Part shown: positions 25,477-34,190 of the stretch, piece by piece
Layout of the letters: each line of letters begins with the position of its first letter
Numbering within the stretch: the stretch's first letter is position 1
Program-made: the position numbers and the translations under genes
Assembly: GCA_023402395.1 (NCBI GenBank)
Contig: JAEYGI010000070.1
Location: 41,376-105,375, forward strand
Source: Bacillota bacterium
GTDB lineage: Bacteria; Bacillota; UBA4882; UBA8346
DNA: 64,000 nucleotides
Reading direction: 5' to 3'
Notes under the pieces: model-generated
The model's input: only the letters and a program-made list of their open reading frames with translations
Databases searched by the model: none
Told to the model about the DNA's origin: nothing

Positions 25477-25867
25477 AATCCCCCCTTATCTTTACGATGC
25501 CGCCGTTATCGTCTCATGCCGCCGGATGCCGGGATGCCCGCCAAACGATCAAGGAACAACAACCTCGGAAACACAGAAAGGGCTGAATTGCTTAAGCCGC
25601 CTCAAAACGCAGCATGACAACGTTTTTCCAATTATATTATCGGCAGCTTGCCGGATAATTGTAACATTATTTTTACGTATTATTAATCCGGTCTCGTCAC
25701 CCCTTCAATTTCGCATTAATGGCTGCATCACAAATTACCCCGCCATATCCGAAATCATATCAAAAAGGAAGGGCGGATGCGTAGCATTCTTGTCGGACTT
25801 TCGTCGCACCAATTCGGGAATCCATCCCCATCAGCGTCGTCAGAAAGAATTCCTTTGCTCGCTACGG
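25477..25867. other. 391-bp non-coding stretch between mcp and a secreted protein gene
   Basis: No gene supported. Part of it (about 25780-25830, minus strand) would encode DADGDGFPNWCDE, a thrombospondin-type-3-like calcium motif, in another frame just past the stop of the next gene. The rest is AT-rich near 25640-25750 and may hold the mcp promoter; no clear boxes. Confidence 0.4.
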
Positions 25868-26668
25868 TCAGCGCCGGTCTTGGCCGTCCAAGAACGAAGC
25901 GGCCAGCGGCGCGGCTTCGTCCAACGGAAGCGAGGGCCCTTGCGCGAAACTCATCAGATAAGACAGTCCTTGCGTTTCCCAGGCCAGACAATGTTCGGCC
26001 CTGATCCGCTCCGGCTTGCGGCTCATATCCGCCGTTCCCACACCACCTTCGATTTGCAGCGGGTAGTCGGCTCCGGGAGTCTCAATCCAATAGCCGAACG
26101 TCGCGCCGATTGCCACTCGGCCGTCCCTTGCTCCGGGTTCGGATTCCGGTTCTTGCTCCGCCGGCGGCGCCCGGCGAACCGTGATACAAACCAGGGTGCC
26201 CTGTCCTTTGGTGTAGATTCCCGACACATGCCGCTCCGGCCGGTACGCTTCCAACTGACTGAACTCGGCGGCGTCTTCGATGGCTTTCAGCATGCCGTCC
26301 TGGAGCCGGAGCGCCTCCCGGTAGTCAACGGGAGCGTCCAATCCCAGGCCCACCGTTTTCTCGCGCAGCCGATACCCGCCGGCCAGCGATTCGGGAAAGG
26401 CGACCGGAAATCCGAGCAGTTCCGCGAGAGCTTCATCCGTGAGAATGGTAGTCCGGCCGACCGCCAGATTCACCTGGACTTCCCCGGCCGGTTTCTCCAC
26501 CGCCTGATATTCTCCGTCCACCGATTCCACTACAAAAACGGACGCACCAGCCGGTGCCTCTTCGGCCCGGGCTGTTGCCAAACCGCCCCAAAGCAGCCCC
26601 AGGCATGATAATGCCGTCAAGCTTCGCTTCCAGCGAGGCGATAAGGCTGGTTTTTCCCAAAAAATCAT
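25868..26668 (-). CDS. Secreted protein of unknown function
   Basis: The 266-residue product has a signal peptide (hydrophobic core LTALSCLGLLWGGLATARA, cleavage near residue 35). The mature part contains two conserved-looking blocks: DEALAELLGFPVAFPESLAGGYRL and YWIETPGADYPLQIEGGVGTADM followed by HCLAWETQGLSYLMSFAQG. The second block resembles secreted domains found next to anti-sigma or copper-amine-oxidase-like proteins in Firmicutes, but I cannot name a family. AAGGAG lies about 11 bases before ATG 26668. A TSP3-like motif in another frame after the stop suggests a possible frameshift at the C-terminus. Confidence 0.7.
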   Translation of the reverse strand: MIFWEKPALSPRWKRSLTALSCLGLLWGGLATARAEEAPAGASVFVVESVDGEYQAVEKPAGEVQVNLAVGRTTILTDEALAELLGFPVAFPESLAGGYRLREKTVGLGLDAPVDYREALRLQDGMLKAIEDAAEFSQLEAYRPERHVSGIYTKGQGTLVCITVRRAPPAEQEPESEPGARDGRVAIGATFGYWIETPGADYPLQIEGGVGTADMSRKPERIRAEHCLAWETQGLSYLMSFAQGPSLPLDEAAPLAASFLDGQDRR

Positions 26669-26751
26669 TTACAATCCACTCCTTTAGTTAAAAATGTTAT
26701 GCCATTTCAAAGCCATGGCCGAGTAAAATATTTCACGTTTCCGCCGATTAA

Positions 26752-27669
26752 TTATCCCAACTCGGCCCAACTCACCCCGGCGCCGTCCGGAGTGACCACG
26801 CCCACTAACGTCGCAGCCGAGGCCATCCCTTCGGTTAAATAGTGGCTGAATATTAAATTGTAAGTGGGCGACATCTCAAGCTTTCCGACGTCGCCGGTTT
26901 CAACCCAATACAGTTCGCCTTCGGGAGTTTGGATCACTTCGCGCCGGTCGGTCCGGCCGAAGTAAAAATACGATAAACGCATTTCGCGGGGGGTGGATTT
27001 GCGCAGCATGATATATTTGAGTTTTAAGTCAAAGATGGCCGCAGCGGGTATCCCCGTTTCCTCGAATACCTCCCGCAAACAAGTAGCCAGCGGGTCGTTC
27101 AATTCGTGGGGCTCGGCGTGGCCGCCGACTCCCGACCATAAACCGGGGGCGATTTTTTTTAGCATGGAACGCTTCATCAAAAGCACCTTGGTTTGATTGA
27201 ACAGAAACGCAGTGGCGCCGATCCGGACGAAGATCCGGGCCTCCGTTGATTCATCAGGGTCGGCGTCGACCCGGGATTTTATTGGTTGTTGATTCAAGAC
27301 AATCGCATCAATTAATTCAATGTCTTTTCGATCTTTATCCCGGCCAAGTTTGACTTTTTGGGCTTTAATACTTTCCAAACTGGCTACCGGCAAATTTTCA
27401 ATCTCGTCAATCCGGTCAACCGACCAGTTCTCAAACGCTTCAATGATCTCATTTATTTTGATGCGCTTGGTCCCATCACTTAACCAGGTAATTGGCATGC
27501 CTTGTCGAATCAAATCATTACAAAGCTTAGTAGTGCATCCGATATCAATGTCCCGCGTTTCTGCTTTGACTCCATGCATTACCAATCCCGCGCCGGAAGT
27601 AATCCAATAATCCGCCTTTGGTAAATCCAACGCGCGCATGCTCCGGATAATATCCTGCTTTCGCAACAC
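26752..27669 (-). CDS. Nucleotidyltransferase-like domain fused to Nudix hydrolase
   Basis: About 305 residues in two domains. The N-terminal part (to about 135) has ITSGAGLVMHGVKAETRDIDIG and a downstream DRKDIELI, the layout of a minimal nucleotidyltransferase fold (AbiEii/MNT-like) with the DID acidic pair. The C-terminal part is a Nudix hydrolase: GVGGHAEPHE...LREVFEETGI, a Nudix box with two extra residues between the first Glu and REV. I prefer GTG 27669 (GGGGG five bases upstream); the frame continues back to a TTG at 27729. Possible role: cleaving and transferring nucleotides, for example in nucleotide-sugar or defence biology; not determinable. Confidence 0.78.
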   Translation of the reverse strand: MLRKQDIIRSMRALDLPKADYWITSGAGLVMHGVKAETRDIDIGCTTKLCNDLIRQGMPITWLSDGTKRIKINEIIEAFENWSVDRIDEIENLPVASLESIKAQKVKLGRDKDRKDIELIDAIVLNQQPIKSRVDADPDESTEARIFVRIGATAFLFNQTKVLLMKRSMLKKIAPGLWSGVGGHAEPHELNDPLATCLREVFEETGIPAAAIFDLKLKYIMLRKSTPREMRLSYFYFGRTDRREVIQTPEGELYWVETGDVGKLEMSPTYNLIFSHYLTEGMASAATLVGVVTPDGAGVSWAELG

Positions 27670-28472
27670 CTTTTCCCCCGATAAACAATAAGTCTCAAAC
27701 TCAACCCCTGCGCCAATCAGCCGACCCAAAACCTATACTCTCCCTCCCCGGTTCCTGCCAAAAGCCGCCACATCGGAGAAGGATCGATTGTAAGCCATCA
27801 AGGATGCCGCTTCACCTCACCCCGGCCCTCTCCGGCGCTGCGGCTCAGTGAAGCAGATTCACGGGGAGGGATGACGGAGCTTGAAACTTAAGTTTTGAAT
27901 GCCCTGATTGAAAGCCAAAAAGGCCCCGGTTTCAGTCGGTTCACCTCTCCCCGTCGAACCGGCGTCATTGAACTTCAGCGCCGGGGAGAGGCCGGGAGAG
28001 GGGTGAAATTTTTCCGCAGAATAACCCCGGATGCCTTTGGGGCGGGGTGTGTGTGATTTATCCCATTTTCAGGATATTTCGAACCCCCTCAACTTGCGTT
28101 CATTCCATATTTTTATCTTTCGACGCCTCTTCCGGTCTTCCTGTATTTTCTTTGGAAAAATAAAGAAAGACCCGGAAAAGTTCCGGCGTTCCCTGATTGC
28201 GCCGGAATCCTTTCCGGGGTTCCCAAATTTATTTTTTCAGTTAAAAACTTATCTTTTTCAACATCATTCCTGGTATTGGTTTCCAAAAATTGATCTCCGG
28301 GAACCCCGAAAGGATCTCCCGGGACTCCGGACATTGTTCCGCCGGGACATTCCGGTATTTTCCGGGTCCGGGCCGATCGAATATTGCCCGGAACCAATGA
28401 TTGGAGGCTCTGGCGATCTGTTTTGGAACGGAAATCAACCGTCCGGAGGTTCAGCCCGGCAAAACGGCGGCG
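27670..28472. repeat. Non-coding 0.8 kb: inverted CTCACCCCGGCCCTCTCC repeats and dispersed repeat copy B
   Basis: At 27811-27842 CTCACCCCGGCCCTCTCCGGCGCTG is answered by CAGCGCCGGGGAGAGGCCGGG at 27976-27996, and TTCACC..CTCCCCG/CGGGGAG..GGTGAA forms a second palindromic module. From about 28110 to 28415 the minus strand matches the dispersed CCGGAA-rich repeat (core 28201-28260; TCCGGGCAATATTCGATCGG on the complement of 28360-28395). No gene is supported. Confidence 0.65.
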
Positions 28473-30215
28473 TCAGCCGGCGCCTTCGGTCCCCAGTGGA
28501 TTCAAAAACGGAGCGGCCGCGCCGGCCGAATCCGGATCCGGGCCGACCGGACCGGCCACGCAACGGGACGCGGCTCGGGCCAGCCGGTCCCGGACCCGCT
28601 CCGCTCCCAAGACGCGCATGATCTGATGCAGATCGGGCGTGGTCCGCCGTCCGGTCAGCGCCCAGCGTAGCGCGGCGGCCAGATCGGCCACGCTCCCGGC
28701 GTAGCGTTCGGGATGTTCCCGAAAGCTTTTGGCATCGGCCGCGTAGCCCAGGTCCAGGGCCAGCCGCCGCAGCCGCTCGAACCAGTCGGTCTTCCCTTCC
28801 GCCGGGTCGTAAATCTCCAGATAGCTTTCGAGCACCGTGCGGGCCGCCTCCGGCGCCAGTGACTCCGGCAGCTTCCGGAGCAGTTCCGTTCCATCGAACA
28901 GCTCGTCGTAGAAATAACCGATCCCTTCCCGCAGCTCGGACCATTTGGCCAGATCCTTGCTGGGCTTGGCCCCGTCCCGCTCGATCCCCAGAATCGCCAG
29001 GGTATAGGCGGGATAAGCGCGCATCAGGCCGGCGAAGCCCGGATCATACCGGTCGGCCCAGGCCAGCGCCGACCGGTACACTTCCGTCGCCGGTTCGGCG
29101 GCGATCCGGTTCCGGCTGACGTCGTTGAGTTTGGACAGGTTGAATAACGCTCCGCCGCCGCCGATCTTGTCGAGCCGGACCGGGAAAGCGTCGTAGGGAG
29201 CCCGCGGATTGGCGGCCCGCCAGGCCTCAAAGTTGGAGTTCAACATCTGCAGCAGATACTCGACGACCGCCGGTCCCGGATACCCCTGCTCGCGATAGAA
29301 GGCGGCCGCGGCGTCGCTGTCCAGCCGCTTGCTGAATTTGCGCCGGGAATTGCCGTCCTGCTTCATCAAGGGCGCGATATGGCCGTAGCGAGGCGGCTCA
29401 AAGCCGAGCAAACCGAAGAGCTGCAAATGCAGCGGGACCGAGGGCAGCCATTCGTCGCCCCGGATGACATGAGTGGTTCCCATCAAGCCGTCGTCCACGG
29501 CATGGGCGAAATGATAGGTCGGCAAGCCGTCAGACTTAAGGATCACGATATCCTGATCGTTCTCCGGCATGATCGTGGTCCCTTTGAGCAGATCAGTGAA
29601 ACGGACCCGCCGGTCCGGACGGCCCGGCGCCTTCAGCCGGATCGCATAAGGCAGCCCCTGCTCGGCCAGTTGGGCCAGTTCGGTCAGGGGCCGGTCGCGG
29701 TGTACCGCCCATTTCCCATAGTACCCGGGCCGGCTGCCGCTCCGTTCCTGAATTTCCTTTTGCCGCTCCAGTTCCGGCTCGGTACAGAAACAGGGATAGG
29801 CGAGGCCCCGCTGGACCAGGGACTTGACAAAAATTCGATAGATGTGGCCGCGCCGGCTTTGCAGGTACGGGCCATACCGGCCGGTCTCGCTATCCGCGCC
29901 GGTAACGCTTTCATCGGGCCGGATCCCGAAATATTCCAGCGACTCGAGGATGTCGGCCAGGCTCTCCGGCACCAGCCGTTTTTGATCGGTATCCTCGATC
30001 CGCAGGAAAAACCGGCCGCCGCTCTGATGCGCCAGGCGTTCGGAGCAAAGCGCGGCGTACAGCCCGCCGATATGCAGCATCCCGGTGGGGCTCGGCGCGA
30101 AACGGGTCACCAGCGCCCCGTCCGGCAGATCGCGGGGCGGATAGGCGGCCCGGATCTCGGCCGGAGTCTCCTCAATCCCGGGAAAAAGCAATTGGGCCAG
30201 TTCTTTACATTCCAT
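28473..30215 (-). CDS. gltX: Glutamyl-tRNA synthetase
   Basis: Charges tRNA-Glu (or also tRNA-Gln if non-discriminating). The 580-residue product, longer than the usual 480-500, has an N-terminal extension of about 35 residues, the class I HIGH motif in RFAPSPTGMLHIGGLYAAL, IEDTDQKR, FCTEPEL, TYHFAHAVDD, HVIRGDEW and the KMSKS equivalent RRKFSKR, then an anticodon-binding domain with WSELREGIGYFYDELF and TPDLHQIMRVLGAERV, and a Pro/Ala-rich tail. ATG with AAAGGAG upstream. It is controlled by the tandem T-box leader just upstream. A decayed copy of its anticodon domain lies at 35980-36390. Confidence 0.95.
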   Translation of the reverse strand: MECKELAQLLFPGIEETPAEIRAAYPPRDLPDGALVTRFAPSPTGMLHIGGLYAALCSERLAHQSGGRFFLRIEDTDQKRLVPESLADILESLEYFGIRPDESVTGADSETGRYGPYLQSRRGHIYRIFVKSLVQRGLAYPCFCTEPELERQKEIQERSGSRPGYYGKWAVHRDRPLTELAQLAEQGLPYAIRLKAPGRPDRRVRFTDLLKGTTIMPENDQDIVILKSDGLPTYHFAHAVDDGLMGTTHVIRGDEWLPSVPLHLQLFGLLGFEPPRYGHIAPLMKQDGNSRRKFSKRLDSDAAAAFYREQGYPGPAVVEYLLQMLNSNFEAWRAANPRAPYDAFPVRLDKIGGGGALFNLSKLNDVSRNRIAAEPATEVYRSALAWADRYDPGFAGLMRAYPAYTLAILGIERDGAKPSKDLAKWSELREGIGYFYDELFDGTELLRKLPESLAPEAARTVLESYLEIYDPAEGKTDWFERLRRLALDLGYAADAKSFREHPERYAGSVADLAAALRWALTGRRTTPDLHQIMRVLGAERVRDRLARAASRCVAGPVGPDPDSAGAAAPFLNPLGTEGAG

Positions 30216-30279
30216 CTACGGTGTCTCCTTTCCAAAATCATCCCATTGTCTGGGGTCATCTTTAACTTTGGGAAAATAA

Positions 30280-30420
30280 AAAACCTTCCGTCCTGTTTCA
30301 GGACGGAAGGTCTGGCTTCCGCGGTACCACCTAAAATTGGCATAGCGCCCCCTTTGCAAGCAGCATAAAAACATTTCCCTGCTTGAAAGCGGCGGACCCC
30401 CGGTGTCCGCCCGGAAAATA
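30280..30420 (-). promoter_or_regulatory. Second T-box antiterminator/terminator module (no stem I)
   Basis: The T-box core AGGTGGTACCGCGGAAGC (30332..30315) is followed by a terminator, ACCTTCCGTCCTG-TTT-CAGGACGGAAGGT (30311..30283) plus T-run. Only about 85 bases separate it from the first terminator: enough for a GGCGGAC/GTCCGCC hairpin and a CAAGCAG/CTGCTTG hairpin, but not for a stem I with a specifier loop. It therefore looks like a duplicated decision module that relies on tRNA bound elsewhere or binds only the tRNA acceptor end. Confidence 0.85.
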
Positions 30421-30712
30421 AAAAACCTTTCGTCCTAAACTTAGGACGAAAGGTTGCTTCCGCGGTACCACCTAATTTGACCGGACAATCAATGATTGCC
30501 CGCCCACTTTCAAAGCAGCATAAAGAGGTCTTTATAGTGCCCTCTCCTGTAACGGGAAGAACCCGGCCGGCTTACTCCCAATCTTTCGGCCACTGCTCCG
30601 CGGGCCTGTTTCGGCAAGTCCGGACGCTCCCTTTCCACCGGCGGGAGCTCTCTATCTTCCGGGGTCCTCGCGTACTTTTCCCCTTCATCGCATTTCGATT
30701 CGGATGAAATTA
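30421..30712 (-). promoter_or_regulatory. T-box riboswitch for gltX (full unit)
   Basis: On the minus strand the leader starts with GATGAAGGGGAAAAGTACGCG (AGTA loop-E type 5' strand of stem I), runs through AGAGAGC and GGTGGAAAG elements, GGAGTAAGCC..CCCGTTAC (stem III region), and then the T-box core AGGTGGTACCGCGGAAGC (30473..30456). The terminator stem AACCTTTCGTCCTAA/TTAGGACGAAAGGTT (30455..30424) plus T-run overlaps it. Uncharged tRNA should favour antitermination. A GAA triplet at 30612..30610 is a candidate glutamate specifier, but I could not fix the register of the loop. Confidence 0.93.
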
Positions 30713-30717
30713 AATAT

Positions 30718-30746
30718 AGAATAAGTCAGTTTCCGGGTTTTGTCAA
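30718..30746 (-). promoter_or_regulatory. Promoter of the gltX T-box leader
   Basis: TTGACA (30746..30741), 17-base spacer, TATTCT (30723..30718), immediately upstream of the T-box leader. Confidence 0.8.
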
Positions 30747-30939
30747 GCGCCGTGAAGCATATTCAATCCGCCAATTATGGAAGTGCCAGGAAAAGGCTCC
30801 TTGGAGCCAAAAATCTAATCACCATTTAAAGTCCTTGAAACGGCAATTTCTGATCAAAAATGTCTAAAAAATTGAGTTTATCACAACGCTTCTAAATCAA
30901 ACGTAGTGATCCATCCGGCCAAAAATATTTAAAGCCGCC

Positions 30940-31179
30940 TTATTCTCGCTTTTCTTCCGGTTTCCAGAGTTCCGGGTCTGTTTGACAGAAGTCCCGAATA
31001 TGAATATAATAGTTGATAACATAAGCGGTAATTTCCAAAAACGGATCGCTGCTGGAAAAACGGAAGCCTTTTTCCGCCCGCCGGGATCCGCTGGCGAACG
31101 CCGCGGCCGACAACTTCATATTGAATTGTCTTCCTAAAGAACGCTTAATCTCGAGTTGCGTCGAGAACGGGGGAACCAT
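30940..31179 (-). CDS. Doubtful small ORF (up to 79 aa)
   Basis: An open frame with a shorter ATG start at 31119 giving about 59 residues ending in FLEITAYVINYYIHIRDFCQTDPELWKPEEKRE-type sequence, whose acidic C-terminus and amphipathic segment look more protein-like than most shadows here. There is no good ribosome binding site, and the 5' part overlaps the riboswitch on the other strand. It may be a remnant or chance. Confidence 0.25.
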   Translation of the reverse strand: MVPPFSTQLEIKRSLGRQFNMKLSAAAFASGSRRAEKGFRFSSSDPFLEITAYVINYYIHIRDFCQTDPELWKPEEKRE

Positions 31180-31314
31180 TTCCCGGGGTGAATCACTGGC
31201 AGCAGTGTAGGGTTACTCTTCAACCCGAACCCGTCAGCTAACTTCGTAAGCGTGGAAAGAGAGGTGGGCATGGTTTTGTTATCGCGTAAACCATGGGGAA
31301 CCCATGGTTTTTTG
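31143..31314 (+). promoter_or_regulatory. Cyclic di-AMP riboswitch (ydaO/yuaA type) with terminator
   Basis: The conserved ydaO blocks are present in order: GGGGGAACCATT, CCGGGGTGAATC, AGGGTTACTC, CAACCCGAACCCGTCAGCTAACTTCGTAAGCGT and GAGAGGTGGG (31143 to about 31271). A terminator follows: AAACCATGGG-GAA-CCCATGGTTT plus T-run (31288-31314). CATGGTTT at 31269-31276 is complementary to AAACCATG at 31288-31295, an antiterminator that excludes the terminator. Expected logic from the family: c-di-AMP binding stabilises the aptamer and turns the downstream gene off. Confidence 0.95.
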
Positions 31315-31345
31315 TTTTCCCAAATCCGCCAAAAGGGGTGATCGC

Positions 31346-32644
31346 ATGAGACAGGATCATCGAATCAATGTGGGAATTGGTTTTGTGACCGGTCGCAAAA
31401 GTTTTAAGCATTTGATCAAAACCTATGTCAACAGTTGGAATGAATCGGGACTGATCGCCGATGACAACATCGGCCTGCATCTGCTGGTGGCTTACGATCT
31501 AAAATACTCCCGGACCAAGCCCAGCGACTACACGGACCTGGACGCCGAAGTCGGCGCAATGCTTGATACCATTACCTTTGTCGACGATACCATGCTGCGG
31601 AACGAGAAGAAACGGCTGATTCGCGACGGGATCCTCTCTCCTCGCGAGACCGACCTGCTGTTCGGAGAGGGCTACGGAAAAAAACGGAACATCCTCCTTC
31701 ACCTGGCGCTGAAAGCCGGTTTGGATTACTTAATCTTTATCGATGACGACGAATATCCGGTGGCTCCGGTCAAAACCGAACACCAGCAACTGATCTGGAA
31801 AGGTCAAAGCGTGGTGGCCAACCACTTGAAATACATCCCGGGCGCCGATCTGACCCACGGCCATCATTGCGGCTATATCTCGCCCATCCCCCACCTGGAA
31901 TTCGACGAGACGCTCACCGAAACCGATTTTCGGATCTTCATCGAAGCCATCAGCAACGACATCATCGATTGGGAATCGATCCGCGGAAAAATGGCGGCCG
32001 GCGGGATCACTTACGCCGATGACCGAATCCTGAGCCAGCCCCGGGCCTTCGAGGTGCCCGAGGAAAGCGGAGCCAAGTTTATCTCCGGGTCCAATCTCTG
32101 CTTCAACTTAGGCCGCACCGAACGGCTGGCTCCGTTCTATAACCCGCCCGGCGCCCGGGGCGAGGACACTTTTCTCGGAACCTGCCTGACTCGGGCCAAA
32201 GTGCTGAAGGTTCCCTGCTATACCTTTCATGATGGGTTTCTGAGCTATGTCCACTTGCTGCACGGCGTATTACCGGCCTCGCTCCGCCCGATCACCGCCA
32301 GTGGCGATCCGGAATCAGCTCCGGTGATCGCCCGTTTCTTGAAAGCCGCGATCGGCTGGGTCCGCTACAAGCCGCTTCTCTTGTACGTCAAACAACCCGC
32401 CGGTTATGAAGCGGAGATTGAACGGGTCCGGGACGGGCTCCGCCAGGTTCTTCCCAAACTCTGCCGCCGCTTTCAAAACGAGGGGTTCCATCAGTTGCTG
32501 GAGCAATTGGATTACTATCACCGCAATGTCAGGGTCCATTTCAACGCCTTTGAAGAGACAAAGCGGGCCTGGCGCAAGCTGCTTGACGGGATCAAGAGCG
32601 AAAACCCCGGGAAAATGTCTCACGCTTGTTTTCCCGCTGATTAA
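31346..32644 (+). CDS. Glycosyltransferase-like protein under c-di-AMP riboswitch control
   Basis: The 432-residue soluble protein opens RINVGIGFVTGRKSFKHLI, a nucleotide-sugar-binding-like first strand, and has YLIFIDDDEYP near residue 130, a DxD-type metal site of GT-A glycosyltransferases, with SGSNLCFNLGR and PGARGEDTFLGTCL (acidic ED pair, as in the GT-A catalytic region) further on. No membrane segments. The family cannot be named with certainty. AAAGGGGTG precedes ATG 31346, and the only upstream element is the c-di-AMP riboswitch, so its level should fall when c-di-AMP is high. This suggests a role in cell wall or envelope sugar metabolism under turgor control; inference. Confidence 0.8.
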   Translation: MRQDHRINVGIGFVTGRKSFKHLIKTYVNSWNESGLIADDNIGLHLLVAYDLKYSRTKPSDYTDLDAEVGAMLDTITFVDDTMLRNEKKRLIRDGILSPRETDLLFGEGYGKKRNILLHLALKAGLDYLIFIDDDEYPVAPVKTEHQQLIWKGQSVVANHLKYIPGADLTHGHHCGYISPIPHLEFDETLTETDFRIFIEAISNDIIDWESIRGKMAAGGITYADDRILSQPRAFEVPEESGAKFISGSNLCFNLGRTERLAPFYNPPGARGEDTFLGTCLTRAKVLKVPCYTFHDGFLSYVHLLHGVLPASLRPITASGDPESAPVIARFLKAAIGWVRYKPLLLYVKQPAGYEAEIERVRDGLRQVLPKLCRRFQNEGFHQLLEQLDYYHRNVRVHFNAFEETKRAWRKLLDGIKSENPGKMSHACFPAD

Positions 32645-32676
32645 TTCCACGGTTTGACTGTTGCACCGGAAGAATA

Positions 32677-32701
32677 AAGGGCTGACATCCCGTCAGCCCT
32701 T
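32677..32701. terminator. Terminator between converging genes
   Basis: AAGGGCTGAC-ATCCC-GTCAGCCCTT is a perfect ten-pair hairpin placed between the glycosyltransferase-like gene and glycerate kinase. T-tracts are short on both sides. Confidence 0.7.
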
Positions 32702-32768
32702 ATACTTTACTTATATATTTCATGGGGAAATATTCCGGCCGAAAGCCGGGGAGCGCATCGCGAAACGA

Positions 32769-33905
32769 CTACCATTGCGTCGCGGTCATCAATCGCAGCA
32801 ACGCTTCGACGCTGGCTTGCAAATCGGCCCGGCAGCGTTGCCTGGCGACTTCAAAGGGAACAGCGACCCGGTTGATGCTGAACACCGCGGTGATTCCCCT
32901 CTGATACACCTGGTCGATTCCTTCCCCGATATCCCCGACGATCGCGATCACCGGAACCTTGCTCCGTTTCGCCCGGTCGGCGATTCCCACCGGGACTTTC
33001 CCGCGCAGGCTCTGTCCGTCGATCTTTCCTTCTCCGGTAATGATCAGCGCCGCATCGGATACCAGTTGGTCAAAGCCGACGCTGTCCAGAATAATTTCAA
33101 TTCCCGGCTTTAATTTGGCGGGTGTGAACGCCAGCAGCCCGGCCCCCAGGCCGCCGGCGGCCCCGGTCCCCGGAATGTCCTGAACCGTGATGCCCGCGTC
33201 GGCCTTGAGAATCTCCGCGTAATGCCGCAAATTGCGATCTAAATATTCGACCATCGCCGGGTCGGCTCCCTTTTGGGGAGCAAAAATGTAGGCGGCTCCA
33301 TTTTCGCCGTACAAGGGGTTATCAACATCACAAGCGACCAGGATCTCGCAATCTTTAATCCGGGGATCGATTCCCGAAAGATCGATCCGGGCCAGGCGCT
33401 CCAAACCCCCGCCGTTTAGAGGAATCGATTCGCCCCGGGCGTCCAGGAACCGCGCTCCCAGCGCCGCCGCCATTCCTATACCGCCGTCATTGGTGGCGCT
33501 GCCGCCGATGCCAATGATTATTTTGGAGCAGCCGCGCCGGACGGCGTCCAGCATCAACTCGCCCGTTCCGTAGGTCGTCGTCAAACACGGATTCTTCTCC
33601 GTTTCCACCAAAGGAAGGCCGGAAGCGGACGCCATCTCGATCACCGCGGTTTTTTGATCCGGCAGGATGCCGTAAAAGGACTCAATCTCGCGCAGCAGCG
33701 GGTCTTTGACCCGAACATTGACCCTAGTTCCTCCGGCGGCGGTCAAAAAAGCGTCGACCGTCCCTTCGCCACCGTCGGCGATGGGGATCTTAACCACCTC
33801 CAGGTCCGTCCGGACCTTTTTAATCCCCTGCTCGATAATATTGCAAACTTCGATGGAACTCATCGTGCCTTTGAATGAATCGGGCGCAACAACGATTTTT
33901 TTCAA
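32769..33905 (-). CDS. Glycerate kinase (GarK/GlxK family)
   Basis: Phosphorylates D-glycerate to a phosphoglycerate that enters glycolysis. The 378-residue product begins KKIVVAPDSFKGTMSS, the family N-terminus, and has PIADGGEGTVDAF, the GIGGSATNDGG glycine-rich loop, ACDVDNPLYGENGAA, GTGAAGGLGAGLLAF and ITGEGKIDGQSLRGKVPVGIA, all hallmark blocks in order. I choose TTG 33905 with GAGGTGG about six bases upstream; the open frame runs back to 33998 but includes no better site. It is a single gene on the minus strand, divergent from the laccase gene. Confidence 0.95.
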   Translation of the reverse strand: MKKIVVAPDSFKGTMSSIEVCNIIEQGIKKVRTDLEVVKIPIADGGEGTVDAFLTAAGGTRVNVRVKDPLLREIESFYGILPDQKTAVIEMASASGLPLVETEKNPCLTTTYGTGELMLDAVRRGCSKIIIGIGGSATNDGGIGMAAALGARFLDARGESIPLNGGGLERLARIDLSGIDPRIKDCEILVACDVDNPLYGENGAAYIFAPQKGADPAMVEYLDRNLRHYAEILKADAGITVQDIPGTGAAGGLGAGLLAFTPAKLKPGIEIILDSVGFDQLVSDAALIITGEGKIDGQSLRGKVPVGIADRAKRSKVPVIAIVGDIGEGIDQVYQRGITAVFSINRVAVPFEVARQRCRADLQASVEALLRLMTATQW

Positions 33906-34190
33906 TTCTGCCACCTCGTGAGCGAAAATTACCGTGTTCCTTCTTACTATACACGAAGATCGCCGTACGATCAAACGGTTTGTCAAAGTCATCCCCATTC
34001 CGGATTCCGGTTAAAATGCGTTTTGCGCATCATTATCGCCAAAAACAAAATCTTCCGTCAAACCTGCGATCAGCCCGGGTTTTGTTATTTCGGCCGGAAT
34101 CTCTATGACAACATCGTTTTTTTCATAACTGGCCGCCAATTCCCCTTTCCTCCACATATATTGAATCATCAATCTCCAGGAGGTGAAACA

